64,000 nucleotides of DNA from Veillonella intestinalis (GTDB taxonomy: Bacteria; Bacillota; Negativicutes; Veillonellales; Veillonellaceae), in contig NZ_CALPDB010000004.1 in the NCBI RefSeq assembly GCF_943193155.1, positions 1 to 64,000 of the forward strand. Reading direction: 5' to 3'. The notes beneath the pieces are model-generated. The model saw only the letters and a program-made list of their open reading frames with translations, was not told where the DNA came from and ran no database searches. The position numbers were made by a program, and so were the translations under genes. Shown here in pieces: positions 9,284 to 18,508 of the stretch. Every line of letters begins with the position of its first letter. The stretch's first letter is position 1.

Positions 9284-9364
9284 ATGTATATATTATAAAC
9301 GGAATGCTCACATATCGCAATATAAGTGGATAGAACCGTATTTATAGTAAAACTATACACAGAG

Positions 9365-9464
9365 TTATCCACTAATTTATTCACTTATCCACCGAATTCA
9401 TTTACTTAATCACAAGCTATACACAACATATCCACAGAATTTTGTGTATATTCTGTGGATATGT
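9365..9464. repeat. Cluster of DnaA-box-like sequences with a 14-bp inverted repeat
   Basis: Boxes related to TTATCCACA occur at 9365-9373 (last base T), 9385-9393 (last base C), 9428-9436 (ATATCCACA) and 9454-9462 (the same on the other strand). The last two lie in a perfect inverted repeat, ACATATCCACAGAA (9426-9439) against 9451-9464. The cluster is more than 16 kb from dnaA and has no adjacent gene that explains it. Confidence 0.6.
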
Positions 9465-9538
9465 TCGTATTTATGTATCAAGTTTTAACTTATACTCAGC
9501 AACACGTTATCTATATTAACGTATTCCTCTAGTATTTT

Positions 9539-9856
9539 TTATTCAGGAAAATACATAGAACCATCAATTTCAACAGGACGACTCCAATCAACTTGTACGT
9601 CCGTACGGCCCCACATAACAGTTAAAGCAAGTTTTAAATCAGCTAACGATGCTAACGGATCAACAGTGACTGTTTCATACGTATCTAGACCAATCGCTTT
9701 TTCTAAAGTCTGTGGTGTATGTAAATATGACCACACTTTTTGTTGCCATTCTTCATCAGGTAAAACAACTGTTACTTCCTGATTCACCTTGTTATATCCG
9801 ATATATCCTTTTTCGTCCACCCCATAATGGATAGCATAGTATGCTATGTCACTCAT
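9539..9856 (-). CDS. Small conserved-looking protein of unknown function
   Basis: This 105-residue soluble acidic protein has no signal peptide, membrane segment or recognised motif. It contains aromatic-rich segments such as IAYYAIHYGVD at the N terminus and WGRTDVQVDW near the C terminus. The start is well supported (AAGGAG 9 bp upstream). It stands alone between the DnaA-box cluster and the RND efflux genes. I do not recognise the family. Confidence 0.7.
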   Translation of the reverse strand: MSDIAYYAIHYGVDEKGYIGYNKVNQEVTVVLPDEEWQQKVWSYLHTPQTLEKAIGLDTYETVTVDPLASLADLKLALTVMWGRTDVQVDWSRPVEIDGSMYFPE

Positions 9857-10000
9857 TGTACATGCTCCTTTTCATTATTATTGGCACTTACTCTTACCTA
9901 TTTAACCACATATACCCTATCTAGGCAATGCTATTCGATTAAATTTTATCGTATTAATCGTAAAATTACCAGTAAAAATTCACAAATATGAATAAATCGG

Positions 10001-13000
10001 TTATTTTGCTTCGGCCTTATAATATACGGCATACATAATTGGCAATACAATGAGAGTTAAAATCGTAGCCACTAATAAACCACCACTAAAGGCAATCGCC
10101 ATAGGTGACCAGAACGCACTACGCATTAATGGTACCATACCTAAAATAGCGGCTAAGGCTGTCAGCATGATTGGTCTAAATCGTAAAATTGTAGAACTTA
10201 CAATGGCTTCATAAGTAGTTTGCCCTTCCTTACGATGTAATTCTATTTGATCAATTAAAATGATAGAGTTCCGAATAATCATACCACTTAAGGAAATAAC
10301 CCCTAATACGACCATAAAGCCCATTGGTGTATTTGTTAATATCATGGTCAATACAACACCTATTAAACCTAATGGAGCCGTCAACAGAGCCATTATCATA
10401 AGAGGAATCTTTTTCAATTGGAACATTAAAATTGTCATAATTAGACATAACATAATAGGCATTGGCCCTTTTAGATTGTCCATAGCAATATTACTACGTT
10501 CAGCCGAACCATCGACTTCAATCGTATAACCTGCTGGTAAATCAGCTCGAATATGTTCCAATTTTTTATTTAAATCATTGGCTAATGAATTCGCCATTAC
10601 ATTCGGTGGTACATTACCATGTACTGTGATGGTAGGTTCCATATTACGACGCCAAATAATACCATCTTCATTGCCCAACGAAATGGTAGCAATCTGACTC
10701 AATGGTACATAAGCACCTGAACCCGTTTGAATTGGAATATTTTGTAATACACTCATATTATGTTCTTCATTGCCACTAAGTTTAAATTTCATAGGAATGG
10801 TCTGATTACCTACATAGTATTGACCCACTGTAACCCCTGAAATTTTACCTTGCAAATCAGTGGCCACAGAATAACTGTCAACCCCCATCAAACGAGCTTT
10901 AGCAGGATCAATATGAACCTGTATAGTTGGTGTATTATCTGGCCAATCTTCTGAAATGTCGGTTATATCCGGATAGGTTTTAAATACCTCTTTGACTTCA
11001 TTGGCTATTTCTTTTACTTTTGTTGTATCTGGACCCGCAACACGGAACATAATTGGATACTTAGAAGGTGGCCCTGTTTGTAAAAAGGTCATATTAACCA
11101 ATGCCGATGGGAAGGTATCATTTAACTTGTCTCGTAATTCAGTATATAATTCATTTCTATCTTCCAATGAATTAGCTACAATTACATACTGCATAAAGTT
11201 ATTTCGTTCTACTTCTGGATCTAATGTCAAAATAAATCGCGGCGCCCCTTCACCAATATGAGCTGAATAATGATCAATACGCTTATCCCCACTTAATAAA
11301 GAGTCTAATGTTTCTGCTTGCTCTTTTGTATATTGCAAGGAAGAACTTTGTGGGAACTGTACTGATACCATAATTTCAGGTCGTGTCGAAGCAGGGAAGA
11401 ATTCAACTTTAATTAAAGGTACACTAATTAAAGAAATAACAAATAATACTACCGTTGTAATTAAAACGATTTTGCGATGTCCCATAGCCCAATGAAGAAA
11501 CTTTTCAAATCGCGCTAAAAAGGACTTTTGTAAACGCATCGCCCTTGTTTCAGCATGGTCTTTTTTAATACGAATTAGACGACTGCCTAGTACAGGACTA
11601 ACTAATACAGAGGCAAACCAAGATAGTAACAAGGCCATAGCGACTACAATAAACAAAGAATGGGTAAATTCGGCAACAGAACCTTCCGATAAGAAAATAG
11701 GAAGAAACCCTGCACAAGTAATTAAAGTACCACTAAGCATTGGAAACGCTGTGGACTTATACGCAAAGGTAGCTGCTGAATGGGTATCCAACCCTTCCTC
11801 CATTTTAAGGGTCATCATTTCAACAACGATAATAGCATCATCTACTAATAAACCTAAGGAAATGATTAAAGCACCTAAACTTACTTTATGTAAATCTAGT
11901 CCATCTGCATACATGCCCACAAAGGTACTAGCAACGACTACAGGAATGGTTAAAGCTACTACTAGGCCACTTCGCACACCTAAGGATATAAAGCTAACTA
12001 CCAATACAATGGCAATAGCTTCAAAAAGAGAACGAGTAAATTCACTAATAGATTCATCTACTACTTGAGGTTGGTTCGATACTTGACTCACTTCTAAGCC
12101 AACCGGTAATTCTCCTTTATAAGAGGCTAATTTAGCTTGTAATGCTTCACCAAATTCAATATTATTGGCCCCTGGATCCATTGAAACAGCAATCCCAATG
12201 GCTGGTTTGCCATTAAAGTAGAATAAAGGACTTTCTGGTTCACCATAATCAAGACGGACCGTAGCCATATCGCCTAAGCGAAGTGTTTGTCCATTCACTT
12301 GTAATGGCATTTCACGCACTGAATCTACACTATCAAAAAGACCATTCACACGGAGATATACATTATTAGTATCTGTATCAATCATGCCAGCTGGTGCCAT
12401 AGAACTTTGCTGTTTTAAAGCATTTAATATAGCTTCACTACTAATTTGATAAGATGCTAATTTATCCTTATTCATTTCTACATATAAAGTTTGTTGCTGT
12501 ACCCCTTTTAAATCAATACGCTTAACATTGGGGACAGTCAGTAATACTCGTTTAATTTGTTCAGCATAGGAACGCTTTTCTTCATACGAATATTCTTCAC
12601 CAGTTAATGCATAAATCGTACCATATACATCATCAAAGCGATCATTAATAATAGGCCCTTGTACACCTGATGGAAGTTTTGACCACTCATCATTTACCAT
12701 ATGACGAACTTCTGTCCAAGCAGCTCTAACATCATCTTCTGGTAATGTTTCTTTCAAGTTAACATAAATAACTGTTTTACTGCCATCGGTAAAACTTTTA
12801 GTATAATCAAGGCCTGGTAAATCACGAATTTTTTCTTCTAATTTATCCGTTACTTGCTCTGACATTTGCTGTGGGGAAGCACCTGGCCAAGTAGCTGCTA
12901 CTACCATAGTGCGAATAGTAAAATTCGGATCTTCCATACGACCGATTTTCATAAAAGAAAAACTGCCAATAGCAAAGAGCATAGCAATAAAGAAATATAT

Positions 13001-13045
13001 AATTGATTTATGCCGTAAGGCCCAATCAGCTAAGTTAAAATTCAT
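10001..13045 (-). CDS. RND efflux transporter permease (AcrB-like)
   Basis: This 1014-residue proton-driven inner-membrane pump has the twofold RND layout: TM1, a periplasmic domain of about 300 residues, TM2-6, a linker, then the same again. The proton-relay acidic pair is visible in LGLLVDDAIIVVEM (TM4, about residue 395). Its start overlaps the adaptor stop (ATGA). It exports hydrophobic drugs or similar compounds across a double membrane. No outer-membrane TolC-type gene is adjacent, so the exit duct must be encoded elsewhere. Confidence 0.93.
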   Translation of the reverse strand: MNFNLADWALRHKSIIYFFIAMLFAIGSFSFMKIGRMEDPNFTIRTMVVAATWPGASPQQMSEQVTDKLEEKIRDLPGLDYTKSFTDGSKTVIYVNLKETLPEDDVRAAWTEVRHMVNDEWSKLPSGVQGPIINDRFDDVYGTIYALTGEEYSYEEKRSYAEQIKRVLLTVPNVKRIDLKGVQQQTLYVEMNKDKLASYQISSEAILNALKQQSSMAPAGMIDTDTNNVYLRVNGLFDSVDSVREMPLQVNGQTLRLGDMATVRLDYGEPESPLFYFNGKPAIGIAVSMDPGANNIEFGEALQAKLASYKGELPVGLEVSQVSNQPQVVDESISEFTRSLFEAIAIVLVVSFISLGVRSGLVVALTIPVVVASTFVGMYADGLDLHKVSLGALIISLGLLVDDAIIVVEMMTLKMEEGLDTHSAATFAYKSTAFPMLSGTLITCAGFLPIFLSEGSVAEFTHSLFIVVAMALLLSWFASVLVSPVLGSRLIRIKKDHAETRAMRLQKSFLARFEKFLHWAMGHRKIVLITTVVLFVISLISVPLIKVEFFPASTRPEIMVSVQFPQSSSLQYTKEQAETLDSLLSGDKRIDHYSAHIGEGAPRFILTLDPEVERNNFMQYVIVANSLEDRNELYTELRDKLNDTFPSALVNMTFLQTGPPSKYPIMFRVAGPDTTKVKEIANEVKEVFKTYPDITDISEDWPDNTPTIQVHIDPAKARLMGVDSYSVATDLQGKISGVTVGQYYVGNQTIPMKFKLSGNEEHNMSVLQNIPIQTGSGAYVPLSQIATISLGNEDGIIWRRNMEPTITVHGNVPPNVMANSLANDLNKKLEHIRADLPAGYTIEVDGSAERSNIAMDNLKGPMPIMLCLIMTILMFQLKKIPLMIMALLTAPLGLIGVVLTMILTNTPMGFMVVLGVISLSGMIIRNSIILIDQIELHRKEGQTTYEAIVSSTILRFRPIMLTALAAILGMVPLMRSAFWSPMAIAFSGGLLVATILTLIVLPIMYAVYYKAEAK

Positions 13046-14136
13046 ATCCGTACCTTAGCCCCTTCTTCCAATTTATCAGTTCCTGCTGTTACAATACGAT
13101 CACCAGACTGTAAACCAGAGACTACCTGTACACTATTGGCCCCCATATTACCTAATGTAACAGTTTTTAATTTAACAGTATTGTCTTTTGTCACTACATA
13201 TACTTGCCCCTGACCATTTTGTTTTGGCTCTCTAGTGCCCACTAAAGCAGTTAAAGGAACTTCCATAGTAGGACCATTTACTTGATTAAACGCCACATTA
13301 GCAGTCATCCCCAGCTGTAATTGACTCGGTGGATTCGTTAAACTTACTTTTACTGTATAAGTACGAGCTGCCGCATCAGGAACTGGCGATATTTCACGAA
13401 CAACGCCAGTAGTTACTACATTAGGCAACGCCCAAAACGTAACTTTAGCTTCTGAACCTGCACTTACGGAGGCCATCATTTGTTCTGGCAAGGCTATTAC
13501 AGCTTCTGGTTCATCACCTACAGCTATCATTCCTACTGTTTGACCAGCCCCAACCACTTGCCCTATTTCAATAGAGCTAGCTGTAATAACACCATCTGCG
13601 GGTGCTATTAATTGGGTATAATTTTGTTGATTTTCACTAGCTTGTACATTAGCCTGTGCCTGTTCTAATTGAGCGGCTGCCACTTTATAGGAATTTTCCA
13701 TCTGATCTAATTGCAATTGACTGACAGCTTCTTGCGCATATAAAATACGATATCGTTCTACATTAGTAGCTGCTAATTCATATTGCGATTGAGCGGCCGC
13801 CAACGCACCTTGTGCATTTTGTAATTGGCTACTCGTGTCACTCTGATTTAATACAGCTAATACTTGACCAGCACTAACTCTATCACCAACAGTAAAATTC
13901 TTTTGAATCACACGACCACCGATTTGAAAAGATAAGGCTGTTTCATATCGATTTTTAATAGTACCAGCTAAACTATTTTCACTACTTGAGGCATCTTTAC
14001 CAACAACTGTAGTTTTAACTAAGGGAGCCTGTTCTTTAGACTCTGAATCACTGCCACAACCACTCATAATAAGTAACGATACAACTAACATAAGACTACC
14101 CAATTGTTTCATTACACCCTTTTGCCTCCACTGCAT
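13042..14136 (-). CDS. RND efflux periplasmic adaptor, lipoprotein
   Basis: This 364-residue membrane-fusion protein links the pump to an outer-membrane channel. An N-terminal signal ends in LIMSGC, so the cysteine at residue 27 is likely lipidated. A biotinyl-lipoyl half, an alpha-helical hairpin rich in Q and A (about 100-160), a second lipoyl half and beta-barrel domains follow in the usual order. ATG 14136 is chosen because AGGAGGCG lies 5-6 bp upstream; a GTG at 14163 lacks a site. It overlaps the permease by 4 bp and is divergent from a MarR gene with a palindrome at its promoter. Confidence 0.9.
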   Translation of the reverse strand: MQWRQKGVMKQLGSLMLVVSLLIMSGCGSDSESKEQAPLVKTTVVGKDASSSENSLAGTIKNRYETALSFQIGGRVIQKNFTVGDRVSAGQVLAVLNQSDTSSQLQNAQGALAAAQSQYELAATNVERYRILYAQEAVSQLQLDQMENSYKVAAAQLEQAQANVQASENQQNYTQLIAPADGVITASSIEIGQVVGAGQTVGMIAVGDEPEAVIALPEQMMASVSAGSEAKVTFWALPNVVTTGVVREISPVPDAAARTYTVKVSLTNPPSQLQLGMTANVAFNQVNGPTMEVPLTALVGTREPKQNGQGQVYVVTKDNTVKLKTVTLGNMGANSVQVVSGLQSGDRIVTAGTDKLEEGAKVRI

Positions 14137-14288
14137 ATAAACGCCTCCTACTATGTTAAACACGCCTTACAGGCCCTATTATAAACACAATTTCCATAGA
14201 GCTAATAAGTTACGCATACTTTACATATTTTTCACCACTAAAATATAAAATCTATATCTATTATTTTAGTTACATTTTACTTTTTATA

Positions 14289-14297
14289 TGATATAAT
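14289..14297 (+). promoter_or_regulatory. Extended -10 promoter of the MarR regulator
   Basis: TGATATAAT is a consensus extended -10 element. It ends 3 bp before the palindrome at 14301, so a bound repressor would cover the transcription start. Confidence 0.65.
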
Positions 14298-14300
14298 GTC

Positions 14301-14324
14301 AAATATATTACAGGTAATATATTT
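14301..14324. promoter_or_regulatory. Likely MarR operator
   Basis: AAATATATTAC and GTAATATATTT are perfect inverted arms separated by AG. The site is between the -10 and the start codon of the MarR gene and about 165 bp from the divergent efflux adaptor. Such near-perfect palindromes at an own promoter are typical MarR-family autoregulatory sites. Confidence 0.65.
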
Positions 14325-14338
14325 TAAGGAGACTGTAC

Positions 14339-14938
14339 ATGAATACTGATGAAACATTAAATAGCCATACTTCCTTGAGTACGGAAGACTTATATAAACA
14401 ATTAGTTGAAACTGCTCGTTTATTTTCCATGTACAATACAGAATTGCGTAAACAATTCATCAATGAAGCCTTGCCTAAGTATATTCATACCGTATCCCCC
14501 CATATTGTTGAGCGATTGTTAAAGAAAAAATTTAATCACTCACAAATGCAAATTTTAAATTATGTAGCTAATAAACCTGATTTAGTAGCCACATACCAAG
14601 AAGTTGTCCAAGCTATGCCCTTCTCACAGGGATTAGTTTCTCGCTATGTAAAGTTTTTAGATACTAATGGCTTACTCATCCGATTTCATCAGCCTACTGA
14701 TTTAAAGTCTGTATTATTAAAAATTACAGATGTTGGACAATCCGTCTCCTTAGTATGCGATGAAATTCATAAACTAGAAATTCAATATTATCATCAAATC
14801 TTAAATCAATTACCTTTATCAAAGGTTGAAAATACCTTAGAAGTCCTAGAAGCTCTCATGCATGGTGACAAGGTTATTTCAAATGACAGCTTGGCCAAAA
14901 CAGGTAGCGTAATACCTGGTCAATATTATAAAAAATAA
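14339..14938 (+). CDS. MarR-family transcriptional regulator
   Basis: This 199-residue protein has a central winged-helix region (about 70-125: QMQILNYVAN, then VSRYVKFLDTNGLL as recognition helix and wing) flanked by helices for dimerisation. It is longer than a typical 145-residue MarR, with N- and C-terminal extensions of about 40 and 25 residues. Being divergent from the RND pair and having a palindrome at its own promoter, it probably represses both itself and the pump. The ligand is unknown. Confidence 0.8.
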   Translation: MNTDETLNSHTSLSTEDLYKQLVETARLFSMYNTELRKQFINEALPKYIHTVSPHIVERLLKKKFNHSQMQILNYVANKPDLVATYQEVVQAMPFSQGLVSRYVKFLDTNGLLIRFHQPTDLKSVLLKITDVGQSVSLVCDEIHKLEIQYYHQILNQLPLSKVENTLEVLEALMHGDKVISNDSLAKTGSVIPGQYYKK

Positions 14939-14944
14939 AAAAAT

Positions 14945-14987
14945 AACCCTAATAGCTATTTTAATACAATAGCTATTAGGGTTTTCT
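14945..14987. terminator. Bidirectional terminator between convergent genes
   Basis: The arm AACCCTAATAGCTATT (14945-14960) pairs perfectly with 14968-14983. A/T-rich flanks on both sides give T-runs in both directions, for the MarR gene and for the convergent CNNM gene. Confidence 0.85.
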
Positions 14988-14989
14988 TA

Positions 14990-16354
14990 TTAATCTATGG
15001 TTCCACTATCTTCTGTTATTTGCACAGGTTCATGGGTAACCATAATCTTATCAATTCTCACATTATCCATATCAACGATTTCAAAAGTATAGTCTTCCCA
15101 AATATAACGTTCCAATTCTTTAGGAATACGGCCAAATAAATACATTAAAAAACCACCAACTGTTTTATATAAATCTTCGTCTTCACCAGGTAATTCTTTA
15201 GTAATATTAAAATACTCTTTAAATTCATCAATACTTAAAAGACCATCTACTAGCCAAGTCGTATCACTACGTTGAATAACGCGATTTTCTTCTTCTTTTA
15301 ATTCATCTTCACTAGCTGGCATAAGACCTACTAGTTTTTCCATAATATCATGTAATGTTACTAAGCCACTAAAACCACCATATTCATCTAAAACAACAGT
15401 TTCATGAACACCTTCTGTACGAAATACTTCTAATAGCTTCATAAGACTAATCGATTCTGGCACCATTACAGGCTGTTTCGTACATTCTTCAACTAATTGC
15501 TTCAATGTTTTATGACCATCTTGTTTCATATGCTCAGCAAATACATCGGCTACCACAACTAGACCTTCAAGCTCATCTAAAGAGTCACGGCCTACAGGCA
15601 AACGATAATGAGTCGAATGACATAATCGTTCTTTTATTTCCTCATCGGGACTATTTAAGTCTAACCATTTTAACTGCGTGCGTGGCGTCATAACATCACC
15701 AGCATTTAAATCAGCTAAACGGAATACATTATCTACCAAACGAGGTTCATCTTTTTCAAAAGCACCTAATTCAACACCTTGTGTCAACATCTTATTAATT
15801 TCTAATTCTGTAACAGGTGCTTCTTCTTTATCTTTTACACCCATGATTTTTAATAATGACGACGTTGAAACACTTAACAAGGCTACTAAAGGCGTGGCCA
15901 CTACTGCAAAATAATGCATAGGTACAGCCATAAAAATAGCAATTTTCTCTGGTGCATTAAGGGCTAATCGTTTTGGCACTAATTCACCAATCACTAAGGA
16001 TAAATATGTCGTTAAGGATACAATAATAATAGGGCTTACTGAATCGGCATAACTAGCTAAAGAAGGCATATATTCTTTAATTACTTTTGCCATTGGTTCT
16101 GAAAGGGCTGCACCTGAATACAAACCAGTAACAATGCCAATCAAAGTAATACCAATTTGTATGGTTGAAAACATTTGATTAGGATCTTCAGACAATTGTA
16201 TCGCCCGTTGTGCTCCTTTACTACCTTTTTCAGCACTATCTTCTAATAACCCTTTGCGGGCATTAACAATCGCTAATTCTGTCATGGAAAAAATCCCATT
16301 CGCTACAATTAACAATAATATTATAAGTATCTCCAGACCTACATCACCATCCAC
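14990..16354 (-). CDS. CNNM/CorC (HlyC) family membrane protein with CBS pair
   Basis: This 454-residue protein has an N-terminal DUF21/CNNM membrane domain (about 5-195, four hydrophobic segments), a CBS pair (about 210-335) and a C-terminal CorC_HlyC domain (about 360-445). Family members act in magnesium or other divalent cation efflux; the hemolysin label is historical. The start is GTG at 16354 with a GAGGAG site about 12 bp upstream, slightly far. It is followed by the bidirectional terminator. Confidence 0.85.
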   Translation of the reverse strand: MDGDVGLEILIILLLIVANGIFSMTELAIVNARKGLLEDSAEKGSKGAQRAIQLSEDPNQMFSTIQIGITLIGIVTGLYSGAALSEPMAKVIKEYMPSLASYADSVSPIIIVSLTTYLSLVIGELVPKRLALNAPEKIAIFMAVPMHYFAVVATPLVALLSVSTSSLLKIMGVKDKEEAPVTELEINKMLTQGVELGAFEKDEPRLVDNVFRLADLNAGDVMTPRTQLKWLDLNSPDEEIKERLCHSTHYRLPVGRDSLDELEGLVVVADVFAEHMKQDGHKTLKQLVEECTKQPVMVPESISLMKLLEVFRTEGVHETVVLDEYGGFSGLVTLHDIMEKLVGLMPASEDELKEEENRVIQRSDTTWLVDGLLSIDEFKEYFNITKELPGEDEDLYKTVGGFLMYLFGRIPKELERYIWEDYTFEIVDMDNVRIDKIMVTHEPVQITEDSGTID

Positions 16355-16514
16355 TGATTTATCACTCTCCTCTTACTTCAAGTGGACACTTTATACTTAG
16401 TGTACTATATGTACTTACACATGTACGCTCTGTATATATTTATTCTATATACTTACCGTATAGTATACCAAAAACTACGGTATTTCGCTATGAGTAATCA
16501 CAGTTTATAAAAAG

Positions 16515-16562
16515 AAGCCTTGTTATTACTTTTAAAACTTAAAGTAAAAACAAGGCTTTCTT
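16515..16562 (-). terminator. Terminator downstream of the DXS-like gene
   Basis: AAGCCTTGTT (16515-16524) pairs with AACAAGGCTT (16549-16558), and an inner ACTTT/AAAGT stem extends it. It lies about 100 bp after the DXS-like stop. The rest of this 300-bp gap (16355-16657) holds the upstream region of the CNNM gene and no other feature. Confidence 0.7.
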
Positions 16563-16657
16563 TAGATATTTATTCTTATTTAGTTATTTTTTTCTTTATC
16601 CAATTATTTTATTCTTTTACTCTGTATTTTTTATGGTTTACCATATTACAGCATTTA

Positions 16658-18409
16658 TTATTTATTTAAAATAGCTTTAATATCCGCCACAATTAATTCT
16701 GGTGATAAATGATAGCGAGCTACTAATTCTTTCATTGGCACTCGATCATTCACTTCTTTTTTCATACCAATATTTAATACTTTAACAGTAGATGGGCCAT
16801 AGAAACGAGCTACTTTTTCACCAAAGCCACCATCTAATACACCATCTTCTAAAGTGACTACTAACTCATGATTAGCCTTTAGAGCTTCTAAAGTAGCTTC
16901 ATCTACTTCAGAAGATAAACGAGGATTTACTAAAGTAGCTTCAATACCTAATTCAGTTTTTAAAGCTTCTTTTGTACGTAAACCTAAATCATAGAAAGCA
17001 CCAAGACCTAAAATAGCTACTGTATTACCATTAGCTGTTACTTCATTTGTTAATGCCCCAGTAAAGGCTTTACCAGCTTCATAAGTCTGTACTTTGCCAC
17101 CTGGTACTCGAATCATAACTGGCATTTCAGTCTGTTCTAAAGACCAATCTAACATAGCTATTAATTCTTCTTTTGTTGCTGGTGATAACACTCGTAAATT
17201 GGGAATACTATTCATCATAGCCATATCAAAAGCACTGGAATGAGTAGCATCCATAGACGAAATACCACCACCTAGTGGGAATGAAATAATCGTAGCAGGG
17301 TTGCTATTTAAAGCTAAATCCTGAGTCAATTGGTCATACGTCCGTTGTAAGAAAGTACCTGCGTCTAAAATAACTGGTTTAGCTCCATTTTTAGCAAGGC
17401 CAGCTGCCATAGCAACCATGTGTTCTTCTGCAATCCCTACATCAATAAACTGCTTACCTGCTTCAGCTCGACGCTCAGCACTAAAACCAGCAATACCAGG
17501 AACACCAGCGGTTAAACCAACTACTGTTTTGTCAGCTTTCATTTTAGCTAATAAATGAGTAGCAATGATTTCATCATAATGTTCTTCTTGCATATAAGCA
17601 TCTACATCAAAATCTTTACCCATTATATAGTGATAATCTTCTTTATTAGCTTCTGCTTCTGGCAAGCCTTTCCCTTTAGTTGTTACCATATGAATAACAA
17701 TTGGATGATTACTGTCTTTTACACCTTTAAAGGTTTCAATAAGATGCTCTAAATTATGACCATCTTCTACAAAGATATAATCAAGACCCATAGCTTTGAA
17801 GAAATTATTGACTGCTGTTCCTTTGCTATCTCTTAATTCTTTTAAATGAGGGTATAAGCCACCTTCATTAGGCGCAATAGACATATCATTATCGTTAAAT
17901 AAAACAATAAAATTACTGCCCAAGGTCGCACTTACATTAAGACCTTCCATAGCTTCACCACCAGATAAAGAACCATCACCTAAAATAGCAATTACATTAC
18001 CAGTTTCACCTTTTAAATCACGAGCTTTTGCCAAACCAGAAGCTAAGCTAACAGCAGTTGAAGTATGGCCAATGGTAAAGAAATCATGTTCACTTTCATT
18101 TGGATTAGTATAGCCAGAATACTTTTTATAAGATGCTGGATCTGTAAAAGCCTCTTTACGACCTGTTAAAATCTTATGAATATAGGATTGATGTGATACA
18201 TCAAAAACAAATTTATCTTTTGGAGATTCAAATACATAATGGAGGGCTAATGTAGCTTCTACAAAACCAAGATTAGGTGCCATATGGCCCCCTGTTGTGG
18301 TAACGCGAGTAATTAATACGTCTCTAATTTCTTGAGCCAATGTTTTTAATTCTTCAAGGCTCATTTTCTTAATATCTTGTGGTGTATTTACATGTTCTAA
18401 TAGACTCAT
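16658..18409 (-). CDS. DXS-like transketolase (divergent 1-deoxy-D-xylulose-5-phosphate synthase homologue)
   Basis: This 583-residue thiamine-diphosphate enzyme has the DXS domain order: a TPP-binding domain with GGHMAPNLG, HKILTGR and GDGSLSGG, a pyrimidine-binding domain with EEHMVAMAAGLA, and a C-terminal transketolase domain. It is shorter than standard DXS (about 620-635). Segments that bind substrate in classical DXS differ: the DRAG segment reads FPLGGG, the tyrosine before STFLQR is missing, and YPRG reads VPGG. It may be a paralogue with another substrate. The start at 18409 is chosen for its AAAGGA site. It is preceded by a MerR-type promoter. Confidence 0.7.
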   Translation of the reverse strand: MSLLEHVNTPQDIKKMSLEELKTLAQEIRDVLITRVTTTGGHMAPNLGFVEATLALHYVFESPKDKFVFDVSHQSYIHKILTGRKEAFTDPASYKKYSGYTNPNESEHDFFTIGHTSTAVSLASGLAKARDLKGETGNVIAILGDGSLSGGEAMEGLNVSATLGSNFIVLFNDNDMSIAPNEGGLYPHLKELRDSKGTAVNNFFKAMGLDYIFVEDGHNLEHLIETFKGVKDSNHPIVIHMVTTKGKGLPEAEANKEDYHYIMGKDFDVDAYMQEEHYDEIIATHLLAKMKADKTVVGLTAGVPGIAGFSAERRAEAGKQFIDVGIAEEHMVAMAAGLAKNGAKPVILDAGTFLQRTYDQLTQDLALNSNPATIISFPLGGGISSMDATHSSAFDMAMMNSIPNLRVLSPATKEELIAMLDWSLEQTEMPVMIRVPGGKVQTYEAGKAFTGALTNEVTANGNTVAILGLGAFYDLGLRTKEALKTELGIEATLVNPRLSSEVDEATLEALKANHELVVTLEDGVLDGGFGEKVARFYGPSTVKVLNIGMKKEVNDRVPMKELVARYHLSPELIVADIKAILNK

Positions 18410-18458
18410 ATTCAGTTCCTTTCTTCTAATACCTATGTTCTTCAAATTTAATTTCCAT

Positions 18459-18507
18459 AAAAAAAGTTTCGTAGTCATAACTAAATCTTACTTATGACTA
18501 CGAAACT
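18459..18507 (-). terminator. 16-bp hairpin terminator between lysP and the DXS-like gene
   Basis: AGTTTCGTAGTCATAA (18465-18480) pairs perfectly with 18492-18507. On the minus strand the stem is followed by seven T residues, a strong intrinsic terminator for lysP read-through. It directly abuts the -10 element of the DXS-like promoter, so part of the hairpin would be in the leader of that transcript. Confidence 0.85.
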
Positions 18508-18508
18508 A

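Noticed and set aside
9144-9347. 67-residue frame starting MVRLGGIEPPTRSL
   Set aside because: It is the antisense reading of the tRNA-Arg gene; such frames are a well-known annotation artefact.
10260-12068. Several plus-strand frames within the RND permease gene
   Set aside because: They are antisense to conserved RND sequence and have no start signals.
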